Source of the DNA: Lachnospiraceae bacterium | GTDB lineage: Bacteria; Bacillota; Clostridia; Lachnospirales; Lachnospiraceae | Assembly: GCA_017441825.1 (NCBI GenBank) | Contig: JAFRVD010000064.1 | Coordinates: 1-64,000, forward strand | Direction: 5' to 3' | DNA: 64,000 nucleotides | Part shown: piece after piece, positions 42,181 through 50,672 of the stretch | Position numbering within the stretch: the first letter of the stretch is position 1 | How the letters are laid out: every line of letters starts with the position of its first letter | Made by a program: the position numbers and the translations under genes | The notes under the pieces: generated by a model | The model's database searches: none | The model's input: only the letters and a program-made list of their open reading frames with translations | What the model was told of the DNA's origin: nothing

Positions 42181-42996
42181 TTATTTCAGTATGCCGAGGG
42201 CTTCGCCCATTTGGACCTTCACTTCCGAGACGCCGTCCCGGGCGTCCCTGTATTTTTCATATAACTCGAGCCTTTCCCGGACCTCCCCGTTAAGGAACAC
42301 GAGGATGGTGGAGCCGGCCAGCTCGAAGCGGCCCATTTCTTCTCCGCGGGTGAACGCGCCTTCCGTCTTCTCAAAGGAGACGCCGCCCACCATCATCGCA
42401 CCGATCTCCGCCTGGACCGCCGTCCCGAACGTTTCAGTCCGGAGCACGCTCCACCACCGCCGGTTCAGCCTGTAGACCGGATAGTGGGCACAGGCGATGG
42501 GCTGCACGCTGTGGAGCTGTCCTTCGATGAAGTGGGTCCCCTCCAGAGTACCGCTGTCGAACCAGATGAAATGGTGGTAATCCGATGCCTCAAGCCGGAA
42601 AACGAGGCACAGGCCGCTGTGAAACGTGCGGGCGAGCGCTTCGTCCGGTATAACGTCGGTAAGCCGGTAGAGAGAGCCCTTCATGGGAAGTTCAAGGCCC
42701 TCCGTGACCGGGTAAACGGTGAGCAGGCTGTCGCACGGCGCAATGAACTCATCGGGAGACGTTTCCGGGAGCGCATGTTTATACGAGCGCACGAAAAAAT
42801 CGGCATAGCTCCCGAAGGTCCGGCCTTCATAGGGCGCCATGTCGATATGGTTCTTTTTTATTACCCCCGGGATCATCCGGCGGGACAGCTTTGTATGGAG
42901 AAAGCGCGCGGAAAGACGGAACGCGCCGGTTTTCTGAAGAATGGAAAGAAGCGAACGCCCGAAGGCGTTCGAATAGAAAAAGTCAGCTTTCATCAT
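42181..42996 (-). CDS. psd: Phosphatidylserine decarboxylase
   Basis: A 271-residue decarboxylase that converts phosphatidylserine to phosphatidylethanolamine. The self-cleavage site is AGST near residue 232 (RFELAGSTILVF), in place of the common LGST, giving the pyruvoyl group. FRLEASDYHHFIWFDSG carries the conserved His region and LHSVQPIACAHYPVY is also typical. Its ATG overlaps the pssA stop by 4 bases. Confidence 0.92.
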   Translation of the reverse strand: MMKADFFYSNAFGRSLLSILQKTGAFRLSARFLHTKLSRRMIPGVIKKNHIDMAPYEGRTFGSYADFFVRSYKHALPETSPDEFIAPCDSLLTVYPVTEGLELPMKGSLYRLTDVIPDEALARTFHSGLCLVFRLEASDYHHFIWFDSGTLEGTHFIEGQLHSVQPIACAHYPVYRLNRRWWSVLRTETFGTAVQAEIGAMMVGGVSFEKTEGAFTRGEEMGRFELAGSTILVFLNGEVRERLELYEKYRDARDGVSEVKVQMGEALGILK

Positions 42997-43631
42997 ACGC
43001 GGGAATGTGCTAACATGACCAGGACGACCGCGAGGAGTCCCACAACGATAAAGCCGATCTTCCCGGGCATCTTTGGTTTTTTCAGCGGGATGGGCAGGAG
43101 GAACAGGGTGCCCATCATGATGATGGTTACGATAAGCGCGATATCGAGGCCTCTTTTGACCAGGCTGAACGCGGAGAAAACAACAGGGATAAATAGCGCG
43201 GAAAGAGTGACGGGCATGCCGTAGTAGAGCTCTCTCTGTTCGGAGCTCGTGAGCTGGCGCTCCTGCTCATCCACATTGAAAAACGAGAGGCGGATAAGAG
43301 CGGAAAGGACGTACAGGCCGCAGATGATCATTACGGTGACCGATTTATTCACGGAAAAGACGATCATGGCCGGCAGGACGCCGAAGCAGATGAGGTCACT
43401 GAAGGAGTCGATCTGGATGCCGAAATTTTTTTCAGCCTGCGTCCGCTCCTTGGTGGCGGCCACAGCACCGTCAAACATATCCGTAAGGCCGGAAAACATG
43501 AGACAGAGGAGCGCACCGAAGGAATTGTCCGTGGCAGCACAGACAATGCCGAAAAAACCGGCGAGCATACCGGCGTACGTCAGGATCACAGTGTAATTGT
43601 AGAATCCCAGAAGACCTTTTTTCAGTTCCAT
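42993..43631 (-). CDS. pssA: CDP-diacylglycerol-serine O-phosphatidyltransferase
   Basis: A 212-residue membrane enzyme of the CDP-alcohol phosphatidyltransferase family, with about six hydrophobic segments. The active-site region reads DMFDGAVAATKERTQ then FGIQIDSFSD. The four Asp residues are kept, but the usual DG-xx-AR has AA instead of AR and the spacing to the Gly is longer. Its neighbour psd, which uses the product, supports the phosphatidylserine assignment. It is the first gene of the lipid operon, divergent from the STAS operon. Confidence 0.85.
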   Translation of the reverse strand: MELKKGLLGFYNYTVILTYAGMLAGFFGIVCAATDNSFGALLCLMFSGLTDMFDGAVAATKERTQAEKNFGIQIDSFSDLICFGVLPAMIVFSVNKSVTVMIICGLYVLSALIRLSFFNVDEQERQLTSSEQRELYYGMPVTLSALFIPVVFSAFSLVKRGLDIALIVTIIMMGTLFLLPIPLKKPKMPGKIGFIVVGLLAVVLVMLAHSRV

Positions 43632-43829
43632 GAGGAGCTCCCCTATCGCTTTTTTACCGGAGCTGCAAGTTCCCTGTCCCGCTCCGGCTCATACTATAAC
43701 CTTCATGATAAACCCTGAGGGGCAAAAAGTAAAGAGGAAATGACAGCTTGTGTCGGAACCGGACGGCACCGGAGAGGTCTGCCCCGCTCCCGCAAAACCC
43801 ATTTTTATGGATACGCGGGTATTTTTATA

Positions 43830-43859
43830 TTGATAATCGTATGTATTGTATGGTATAAA
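43830..43859 (+). promoter_or_regulatory. Promoter of the partner-switching operon
   Basis: TTGATA and TATAAA are 18 bases apart, within 35 bases of the first gene. Confidence 0.6.
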
Positions 43860-43893
43860 AGGATAAGAAGTTTTTATGAAGGAGGACATCGTT

Positions 43894-44190
43894 TTGACGA
43901 TACATAAAGATCAGGACGGGGATGCCCTGAAGGTAACGCTGGAAGGACGCCTCGACACCATGACCGCTCCGGAGCTTGAAAAAGAACTGAAGGGCAGCCT
44001 GGACGACGTCAGGGAGCTGACCTTCGTTCTTACGGACCTGGAGTATATTTCATCGGCGGGTCTCCGCGTCCTTCTGATGGCGCAGAAGACCATGAGCAGC
44101 AAGGGAAGCATGAAGGTCACCGGCGTAAACGACCTTGTGAGAGAGATCTTTGAGGTAACGGGATTCACGGAGATCCTGACCATCGAGTGA
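43894..44190 (+). CDS. STAS-domain anti-sigma factor antagonist
   Basis: A 98-residue STAS protein like SpoIIAA/RsbV. LEYISSAGLRVLLMAQ holds the conserved phosphorylatable Ser. A TTG start at 43894 is chosen because an ideal AAGGAGG lies 8 bases upstream; that site falls inside the codons of the alternative ATG at 43876. It probably competes for the RsbW-like domain of the next protein, in the classical partner-switching manner. Confidence 0.88.
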   Translation: MTIHKDQDGDALKVTLEGRLDTMTAPELEKELKGSLDDVRELTFVLTDLEYISSAGLRVLLMAQKTMSSKGSMKVTGVNDLVREIFEVTGFTEILTIE

Positions 44191-44212
44191 CCGGAACGAA
44201 GAGGAAGTATTT

Positions 44213-45808
44213 ATGAAAGAAGTCAGAGGAGAAGTACAGGGGGATCGGATCAGCCTCATACTTTCGGGACGAATTGATTCAAACAACGCAGGCGATACGG
44301 AGGCCGCCATCCGCGCGATAGCGGATCAGGCTCCGGGAAAGCCGGTGCTCATTGACGCGGAAGGGCTCGAGTACATCTCATCCGCCGGGCTCAGAGTCAT
44401 CCTGAGGCTTCGGAAGACGAACGAGGACGTCCACATCATCAACGTGAATCCGGAGGTCTATGAGATCTTCGATATGACCGGCTTCACGCAGATGATGACG
44501 GTGGATAAGGCCTACAGGGTCGTTTCCGTGGAAGGCGCGGAGGAGATCGGCCGCGGCGCGAACGGCACCATTTACAGGATCGACCAGGACAACGTAGTCA
44601 AGGTCTACAACAACGCGGACGCCCTTGAGGAGATCCAGCACGAGCGCGAGGTCGCGCGGAAGGCGCTGGTTCTCGGTATCCCCACGGCCATTTCGTACGA
44701 CGTGGTGCGCGTGAACGACAGCTACGGCTCCGTGTTCGAGCTTCTGAACGCAAAGTCGTTCTCCAAGATCCTCGCCGAAGAGCCGGAGAAGATGGACTGG
44801 TGCGTGAAAGAATATGTGGATCTCTTAAAGAAGATCCACGGCACCCTCGTTCCGAAGGGACAGCTTCCGGTGCTCAAGGACACAGTCCTGTCCTGGGGCG
44901 AATTCATGAAGCCGTATCTTACAGAGGAAGAGCATGAGAAGCTGATGAGGATGATCAACGAGATCCCGGAGGACGACCACATGGTCCACGGAGACTACCA
45001 CACGAAGAACGTGGAGCTCGTGGATGACGAAGTCCTCCTGATCGACATGGACACGCTTGCGGTCGGGCACCCGATCCTGGAGCTTGCTTCCATGTACAAC
45101 GCCTTTATCGGCTACTCCGAGTATGATCATAATAATGTGAAGAAATTCCAGGGCTTCGATTTTGAGACGGCCTTGGAGTTCTGGCACAAGGTCCTTTCGG
45201 CATACCTTGAGACTTCGGATGAGAAGAAGATCCGGGAGGTCGAGGATAAGGCCAGAATCATCGGCCTGATCCGCATGATCCGCCGGTCCATCAGAAGAAA
45301 AGGACTGGAGACGCCGGACGGGAAGGCAGAGATCGAGCTCTGGCTTTCAGAGCTTAAGGAGCTTCTCGGAAAGACGGATTCGCTCCTTTTTCGAAGCAAT
45401 GAACTGGATGTAGAGGCCACCGGTGAAAACCTTTCAAAGGTGATCGGGTTCGTGACTGCTTTCCTGGAGGAAGCAGACTGCCCGCTAAAGACGCAGATGC
45501 AGATCGAGGTAGCCGTCGAAGAGATCTTCGTCAATATCGCGAACTACGCATATGCACCGGAACAGGGAAACGCAACTGTCCGCGTGGAGGTTTCCGACGA
45601 CCCGGTAACGGTGACGATCCAGTTCATAGACCAGGGTTTTCCGTACGATCCGCTTGCAAAGCAGGATCCGGACGTAACGATGAGCGCGGAAGACAGACAG
45701 ATCGGCGGGCTCGGGATCTTCATGGCCAAGAAGTCCATGGACGATATTGCCTACCGGTATGAGAACGGCAAGAACATTCTCACGATGAAGAAAAAGATCA
45801 CAGGTTGA
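44213..45808 (+). CDS. STAS - kinase-like - RsbW-type ATPase fusion protein
   Basis: A 531-residue three-domain protein. Residues 1-100 are a STAS domain (LEYISSAGLRVILRL with the conserved Ser). About 105-395 is an aminoglycoside-phosphotransferase/TIGR02172-like kinase: G-loop GRGANGTIY, VVKVY Lys, catalytic loop HGDYHTKNV and metal site LIDMD. About 396-531 is an RsbW/SpoIIAB-type ATPase with N-box EEIFVNIANYAY, DQGFPYDP and GGLGIFMAKK. It thus carries both the antagonist and the antisigma kinase of a partner switch in one chain, plus a second kinase module. No sigma factor gene is near, so the output is unknown. Confidence 0.88.
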   Translation: MKEVRGEVQGDRISLILSGRIDSNNAGDTEAAIRAIADQAPGKPVLIDAEGLEYISSAGLRVILRLRKTNEDVHIINVNPEVYEIFDMTGFTQMMTVDKAYRVVSVEGAEEIGRGANGTIYRIDQDNVVKVYNNADALEEIQHEREVARKALVLGIPTAISYDVVRVNDSYGSVFELLNAKSFSKILAEEPEKMDWCVKEYVDLLKKIHGTLVPKGQLPVLKDTVLSWGEFMKPYLTEEEHEKLMRMINEIPEDDHMVHGDYHTKNVELVDDEVLLIDMDTLAVGHPILELASMYNAFIGYSEYDHNNVKKFQGFDFETALEFWHKVLSAYLETSDEKKIREVEDKARIIGLIRMIRRSIRRKGLETPDGKAEIELWLSELKELLGKTDSLLFRSNELDVEATGENLSKVIGFVTAFLEEADCPLKTQMQIEVAVEEIFVNIANYAYAPEQGNATVRVEVSDDPVTVTIQFIDQGFPYDPLAKQDPDVTMSAEDRQIGGLGIFMAKKSMDDIAYRYENGKNILTMKKKITG

Positions 45809-45821
45809 CAGGGTTCCCAAT

Positions 45822-46697
45822 ATGAGCACATCAGCTTATCAACATATCGATCTTCATATGCATACGACAGTTTCTGACGGGACGGACACCCCGTCAGAAA
45901 TTTTGTCACGGGTCCGCGATGCGGGACTCGATCTTTTTGCGGTCACGGACCACGACGCGATCCGGGGCTGCAGCGCCGTCATTTCAGCGCGCAGGGAGGG
46001 CGACCCGCATTTCCTGTGCGGCGCGGAATTCTCGACAAGAGACGAAGGCGGCAAGTACCATATCCTCGGATACGGTTATGATCCCGCGTCTGCCGCGATC
46101 CTCGGGGTGGTGCAGATGGGCCACGAGCTCCGTATGAACAAGATCAGAAGAAGGATCGAGCTGCTCGCTGAGACCTACGGCTTTCAGTTTCCTCCGGAGG
46201 AGATCAGGGCGCTTCTCGCGAACGAAAACCCCGGAAAGCCGCATCTCGGCAACCTGATGACCCGGCTCGGGTTCACGAAATCAAAAGAAGACGCCATCCT
46301 GAACTATATCAACAAGGTGAAGCTCCGCACGGAATATATCCGCCCGGAGACCGCCATCCGGGGGATCCTGTTTGCCGGCGGCATCCCGGTGCTCGCGCAT
46401 CCAACGTACGGGAGCGGCGAGGAGCTGTATATGGGCGAGGAGATGGAGGAACGGCTCCGCCATCTTCTCGAGATGGGCATCCGCGGCGTGGAGGCTTACT
46501 ACTCCGGCTTTACCATGCCCATGCAGAAAGAGCTCCTCGGATACGCGGATAAATATGACCTGTATGTGACGGCCGGGAGCGACTATCACGGCAAAAACAA
46601 GCTGGTCGTCCTTGGGGACACCAACCTGGAAAACGCCGCGGACGCCCATCCCGGGGTCCGCAGGTTCCTTATGGCAGTCTCGGACCGTATCATTTAA
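45822..46697 (+). CDS. PHP-domain metal-dependent phosphoesterase
   Basis: A 291-residue PHP phosphoesterase. HIDLHMHTTVSDG and FAVTDHDAIRGC are the first two metal-ligand motifs, with CGAEFST, VLAHPTYGSG and AGSDYHG later. It resembles the RNase AM/3',5'-nucleoside bisphosphate phosphatase group. It is 13 bases from the fusion gene and 23 from the phosphatase gene, so it belongs to the signalling operon; its role there is not obvious. Confidence 0.88.
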   Translation: MSTSAYQHIDLHMHTTVSDGTDTPSEILSRVRDAGLDLFAVTDHDAIRGCSAVISARREGDPHFLCGAEFSTRDEGGKYHILGYGYDPASAAILGVVQMGHELRMNKIRRRIELLAETYGFQFPPEEIRALLANENPGKPHLGNLMTRLGFTKSKEDAILNYINKVKLRTEYIRPETAIRGILFAGGIPVLAHPTYGSGEELYMGEEMEERLRHLLEMGIRGVEAYYSGFTMPMQKELLGYADKYDLYVTAGSDYHGKNKLVVLGDTNLENAADAHPGVRRFLMAVSDRII

Positions 46698-46720
46698 ACA
46701 GATTTAAGGAGAAGCAGTAT

Positions 46721-48451
46721 ATGCCTGAAAAATCCGTCCGGGAGATGGGAGAACTGGAACGGCTGCATCATTCGCTGGCGGCCAGGGTTTTCCATGCAGT
46801 AATGATGGGGGCAGCGATCCTCGGACTGGTGGCGCTTCTGATTGGTCTCGGAGCCTATGCGTACGCCATGGCGAACCAGTTTATAGGCGAATCCTTCGGC
46901 CTCGCAAGAAGCACGAACGCCGTGCTGGAAAAGGCACTCGACGTGGAACCTCTGGTCATGGAGGTCATGGACCGGTACCGCAGCCTCAGTGAAGAAGAGC
47001 GGAACACCATGGGAGAAGAGTCGTACAACGAATTCTTCTCCGGGATCGAGGAGCGCGAGGATTATCAGACGCTCCGTGCCATCCTGAAAATTTTCCTGGA
47101 TTCTTCGGACGTGAACGACGTCTACCTCGGGGTCTACGACCCGGATACGAAGGCGCTTGTCTATATCTGCGACCCGGATGATTCCGAAGAATACGGCTTC
47201 CTGCCCGGAGAGTGGGAAGAACTCGAAGAAAGAGAACTCAACAAGTTTATCACGTGGGACGGCGAAGGGAAGCTTCACGACACCAGCAATACAGACGCAT
47301 ACGGCTGGATGTGCACGAGCGGCATGCCTGTCGCGATCTCGGACAAAACGGTCCACTGCTTCGTTCTTTCAGACATCACTCTTTCGGAGATCGCGGGGTC
47401 GCTTAAGCATTTTATCCTGCAGTACGCCGTAGCCATCATCATTGCGACTGTTCTTCTGGGAGTGATCCTCACGCGCCACATGAAAAAGAACCTGGTGCAG
47501 CCCATCAACGCGATTGCGGGTGCGGCGGAGCAGTACGTAGCTGACCGGAAGAACGGCGTGGAGGACACGGATCATTTCACGAGGCTCAATATCCGGACCG
47601 GCGATGAGATCGAAAACCTCAGCCTGGTCTTCGCGGATATGGAGAAGGACCTTGCGGAATACGAGGAGCACCTGACCACCATCACGGCGGAAAAGGAGCG
47701 CATCGGCACGGAGCTCGCACTGGCGACCCGTTTACAGGCGGACATGCTTCCGAACATCTTCCCGGCGTTCCCGGAGCGCGTGGAATTCGACATCTTCGCG
47801 ATGATGGAGCCGGCCAAGGAGGTGGGCGGAGACTTCTACGACTTCTTCCTGATAGACGACGACCACTTAGGCATGGTCATGGCGGACGTTTCCGGAAAGG
47901 GTGTTCCGGCGGCTCTCTTCATGATGGCCACAAAGATCATACTCGCGAACCTTGCGATGGTCGGACGGTCGCCGAAGGAGGTCCTGGAGGGCGCGAACAA
48001 CGCGATCTGCGCGAACAACCGCGAGGAGATGTTCGTGACGGTATGGTTCGGCATCCTGGAGCTTTCCACGGGAAAGGTCACTGCGGCAAACGCAGGCCAC
48101 GAATACCCGGTGCTTAAACCGGCGGGCGGAAATTACGAGCTGTATAAGGATAAGCACGGCTTTGTGATCGGCAGCATGGAAGGCCTTAAGTACCAGCAGT
48201 ACGAGCTCCTGCTCACGCCCGGCGCCCGGCTGTTCCTCTATACGGACGGCGTGCCCGAAGCGACCAATGCGGAGAATCAGATGTTCGGTACGGAGCGGAT
48301 GCTCGAAACACTGAATGCGCATGCGGGCGCATCTCCTGAAGAAGCCCTGCAGGCCGTGAGAAAAGCCGTGAGTGACTTCGTGGGCGGCGCGCCGCAGTTC
48401 GACGACCTCACGATGCTCTGCCTGGAGTACAAAGGACCGGAAAAGGGCTGA
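46721..48451 (+). CDS. Membrane PP2C (SpoIIE/RsbU) phosphatase with HAMP
   Basis: A 576-residue membrane sensor phosphatase. A first membrane helix lies at about residues 23-48, followed by an extracytoplasmic domain to about 225, a second helix (FILQYAVAIIIATVLLGVIL), a HAMP linker with QPINAIAGAAEQYV, a coiled segment and a C-terminal SpoIIE domain (LATRLQADMLP, EVGGDFYDFFLIDDDHLGMV, DVSGKGVPAALFM, LYTDGVPEA, QFDDLTML). It is expected to dephosphorylate the STAS proteins on an outside signal and so trigger the partner switch. Confidence 0.92.
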   Translation: MPEKSVREMGELERLHHSLAARVFHAVMMGAAILGLVALLIGLGAYAYAMANQFIGESFGLARSTNAVLEKALDVEPLVMEVMDRYRSLSEEERNTMGEESYNEFFSGIEEREDYQTLRAILKIFLDSSDVNDVYLGVYDPDTKALVYICDPDDSEEYGFLPGEWEELEERELNKFITWDGEGKLHDTSNTDAYGWMCTSGMPVAISDKTVHCFVLSDITLSEIAGSLKHFILQYAVAIIIATVLLGVILTRHMKKNLVQPINAIAGAAEQYVADRKNGVEDTDHFTRLNIRTGDEIENLSLVFADMEKDLAEYEEHLTTITAEKERIGTELALATRLQADMLPNIFPAFPERVEFDIFAMMEPAKEVGGDFYDFFLIDDDHLGMVMADVSGKGVPAALFMMATKIILANLAMVGRSPKEVLEGANNAICANNREEMFVTVWFGILELSTGKVTAANAGHEYPVLKPAGGNYELYKDKHGFVIGSMEGLKYQQYELLLTPGARLFLYTDGVPEATNAENQMFGTERMLETLNAHAGASPEEALQAVRKAVSDFVGGAPQFDDLTMLCLEYKGPEKG

Positions 48452-48530
48452 CCCGCAGAAAACTGCGCGGCATTCATCAATATTTATAAAATTTTCTGAA
48501 TAATTACTTAAAAATCAGGCAAACTGTTTC

Positions 48531-48559
48531 TTGACAAAGCCTGACGATGAGAATATACT
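48531..48559 (+). promoter_or_regulatory. Consensus sigma-70-type promoter
   Basis: TTGACA and TATACT with an exact 17-base spacer, the strongest promoter seen in the window. It drives the short unit that ends at the terminator at 48752. Confidence 0.85.
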
Positions 48560-48640
48560 ATGCGAAACGGACCGGAATACCTTTATATGAGGCAGACCGG
48601 ATCCGTGAACAGCGAAATTTAAGACGACCGGAGAATTCCA

Positions 48641-48715
48641 ATGAAGAGCTTAAACTGCAGCGCAAAAATGTACTGGTTTATCTTCTACTTTACCATGCGG
48701 CACAGGGATGGTTGA
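48641..48715 (+). CDS. Possible 24-residue small peptide in a short transcript
   Basis: A 24-codon reading frame (MKSLNCSAKM followed by the hydrophobic aromatic stretch YWFIFYFTM and a basic end) with a GGAG site 7 bases upstream, about 75 bases after the predicted transcription start. It is the only frame within the promoter-to-terminator unit that has both a start codon and a ribosome site. It could be a small membrane peptide, or the unit could be a non-coding RNA. I do not recognise it. Confidence 0.35.
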   Translation: MKSLNCSAKMYWFIFYFTMRHRDG

Positions 48716-48751
48716 TTTGCGATGCAGTTTATGAATATCCGGCGGATTCAT

Positions 48752-48793
48752 AAAGAAAGAGCGGCGCAGATTGACCTGTGCCGCTCTTTCTTT
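48752..48793 (+). terminator. Strong terminator of the short transcript
   Basis: A perfect 14-bp stem (AAAGAAAGAGCGGC) whose 3' arm is U-rich (CTCTTTCTTT). It lies 70 bases before the phenylacetate-CoA ligase start, so it either ends a separate small RNA of about 230 bases or attenuates that gene. Confidence 0.8.
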
Positions 48794-48865
48794 AGGTGAG
48801 AAGCTGAAAGCTTCGGACCCCGTACATTAAGGGCCGGAAAACCACATGATGAAGGAGATCAGAAA

Positions 48866-50173
48866 ATGAGCAATTATTACCAGCAGGAGATCGAGACAGC
48901 TTCAAGAGACGAGATCATCCGTATTCAGAACGAAAAGCTTGTGAAGCAGGTCCGGCACGTGTACGACAAGGTGCCGTATTACAGAAATCTGATGGACCAG
49001 AAGGGCGTAAAGCCTGAAGATATTAAAACGATCGAGGATATCCATAAACTTCCGTTCCTGTCAAAGAGCGACCTCCGGGACGCATACCCCTACGGCCTTC
49101 TCGGGACGGACCTCGGAAACTGTGTAAGGATCCAGTCCACGTCCGGCACGACCGGGAGACGCGTGGTGGCGTTCTATACCCAGGGAGACGTTGATCTTTG
49201 GGAAGAGTGCTGTGCAAGAGCGATCATGGCTGTGGGCGGCACGAACGAAGACGTCGTCCAGGTCGCATACGGCTACGGCCTGTTCACCGGCGGCGCAGGC
49301 CTTCATGGCGGTTCACATAAGGTCGGCAGTTTAACGCTTCCCATGTCTTCCGGCAATACCGAGCGCCAGATCCAGTTCATGATGGACTTAGGCGCGACCA
49401 TCCTCTGCGCGACGCCGTCCTATGCCGCATACCTTGGAGAAAGCCTTGCGGAGCGCGGTTACAAGCCTGAAGACAACAAGCTGAAGGCCGGTATCTTCGG
49501 CGCGGAGCCCTGGACTGAGGAGATGCGGAGAAGCATTGAAAAGAGCCTGGGCATCAAGGCATATGACATCTACGGACTGACCGAGATCAGCGGCCCCGGC
49601 GTAGCCTTCGAGTGCGAAGAGCAGAAGGGCATGCACATCAATGAAGACCACTTCTACGCGGAAGTGATCGATCCGGACACGGAAGAAGTGCTTCCGGAGG
49701 GCAGCGTGGGCGAGCTCGTCTTCACCTGCCTTGACAAGGAAGCTTTCCCGCTGTTAAGATACCGTACGAGGGACATCTGCGTACTGACAAGGGAAAAGTG
49801 CTCCTGCGGCAGGACCCACGTCCGCATGAGCAAGCCGAAGGGCCGCAGCGACGATATGCTGATCATCCGCGGCGTGAACGTGTTCCCGAGCCAGATCGAG
49901 ACCGTCCTTCTGAACCAGGGCTACGCACCCAACTATCAGATCGAAGTAGACCGGAAGAACAACACGGATACGCTGGACGTCTACGTGGAATTCCCGACGG
50001 AGATGTTCTCCGACAAGGTGTCCGACGTTCAGAAGAAGGAAGCCGCACTGGAAGCGGCCATGCGGTCCATGCTTGGCATTGGCGCCAAGGTGCACCTGGT
50101 CCTTCCGAAGACCATTACGAGAAGCGAAGGCAAGGCAGTCAGAGTCATTGATAAGAGAAAGCTTCATGATTAA
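48866..50173 (+). CDS. paaK: Phenylacetate-CoA ligase
   Basis: A 435-residue adenylate-forming ligase that activates aryl acids, typically phenylacetate, to CoA thioesters. The AMP-binding P-loop is STSGTTGRRVVAFY; YGLTEISGPGVAFEC and the C-terminal RSDDMLIIRGVNVFPSQIE are also typical of PaaK. The length is standard. An ACT-domain gene follows after 14 bases, a common pairing in anaerobes that ferment aromatic amino acids. Confidence 0.9.
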   Translation: MSNYYQQEIETASRDEIIRIQNEKLVKQVRHVYDKVPYYRNLMDQKGVKPEDIKTIEDIHKLPFLSKSDLRDAYPYGLLGTDLGNCVRIQSTSGTTGRRVVAFYTQGDVDLWEECCARAIMAVGGTNEDVVQVAYGYGLFTGGAGLHGGSHKVGSLTLPMSSGNTERQIQFMMDLGATILCATPSYAAYLGESLAERGYKPEDNKLKAGIFGAEPWTEEMRRSIEKSLGIKAYDIYGLTEISGPGVAFECEEQKGMHINEDHFYAEVIDPDTEEVLPEGSVGELVFTCLDKEAFPLLRYRTRDICVLTREKCSCGRTHVRMSKPKGRSDDMLIIRGVNVFPSQIETVLLNQGYAPNYQIEVDRKNNTDTLDVYVEFPTEMFSDKVSDVQKKEAALEAAMRSMLGIGAKVHLVLPKTITRSEGKAVRVIDKRKLHD

Positions 50174-50187
50174 GGAGGTCAGAAGGT

Positions 50188-50628
50188 ATGTCCATTAAGC
50201 AGTTATCGATCTATCTTGAAAATAAACCCGGCAAGCTTGCCGAGGCCCTGCGGTATATCAAGGAGGGCGGCATCAACATCCGCGCGCTTTCCCTGGCGGA
50301 CACCAGCGAGTTCGGCATTCTCCGCCTGATCACTTCAGACCTCGAAAAGGCGGAGGAGCTTCTTTCGCAGAAGACGGTCGTGAAGAGCACGGACGTCATT
50401 GCGGTAAAGGTGGACGACCGGTCAGGCGGACTGTCCGAGATCCTGGACGTTCTCGAAAAAGCAGAGATCAATATCGACTACATGTACGCGTTTACTGCGC
50501 GCCTGAACAGCGCCTATGCGGTCCTCCGCGTAAGCGACTGCGCGCTTGCGGAGGAAGTGCTTCATGAGAGCGGAATTGCAACACTGAAGGGCAGGGACCT
50601 CATGAACCTGCTGGATCGGGAAGACTGA
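50188..50628 (+). CDS. ACT-domain protein
   Basis: A 146-residue protein made of two ACT domains (IKQLSIYLENKPGKLAEAL in the first; VDDRSGGLSEILDVLEKAEI in the second). ACT domains bind amino acids and regulate partner enzymes. Its coupling to paaK suggests that an amino acid such as phenylalanine signals to the aryl-CoA step. Confidence 0.9.
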   Translation: MSIKQLSIYLENKPGKLAEALRYIKEGGINIRALSLADTSEFGILRLITSDLEKAEELLSQKTVVKSTDVIAVKVDDRSGGLSEILDVLEKAEINIDYMYAFTARLNSAYAVLRVSDCALAEEVLHESGIATLKGRDLMNLLDRED

Positions 50629-50672
50629 CCTCATATATAGGTTCTGCGGTCAGGAGGAGAAAGGAAAACATC

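Noticed and set aside
48547..48753. A 68-codon frame just upstream of the terminator before paaK
   Set aside because: Its ATG lies upstream of the -10 box of the strong promoter, so it could not be translated from that transcript, and no later in-frame ATG exists.
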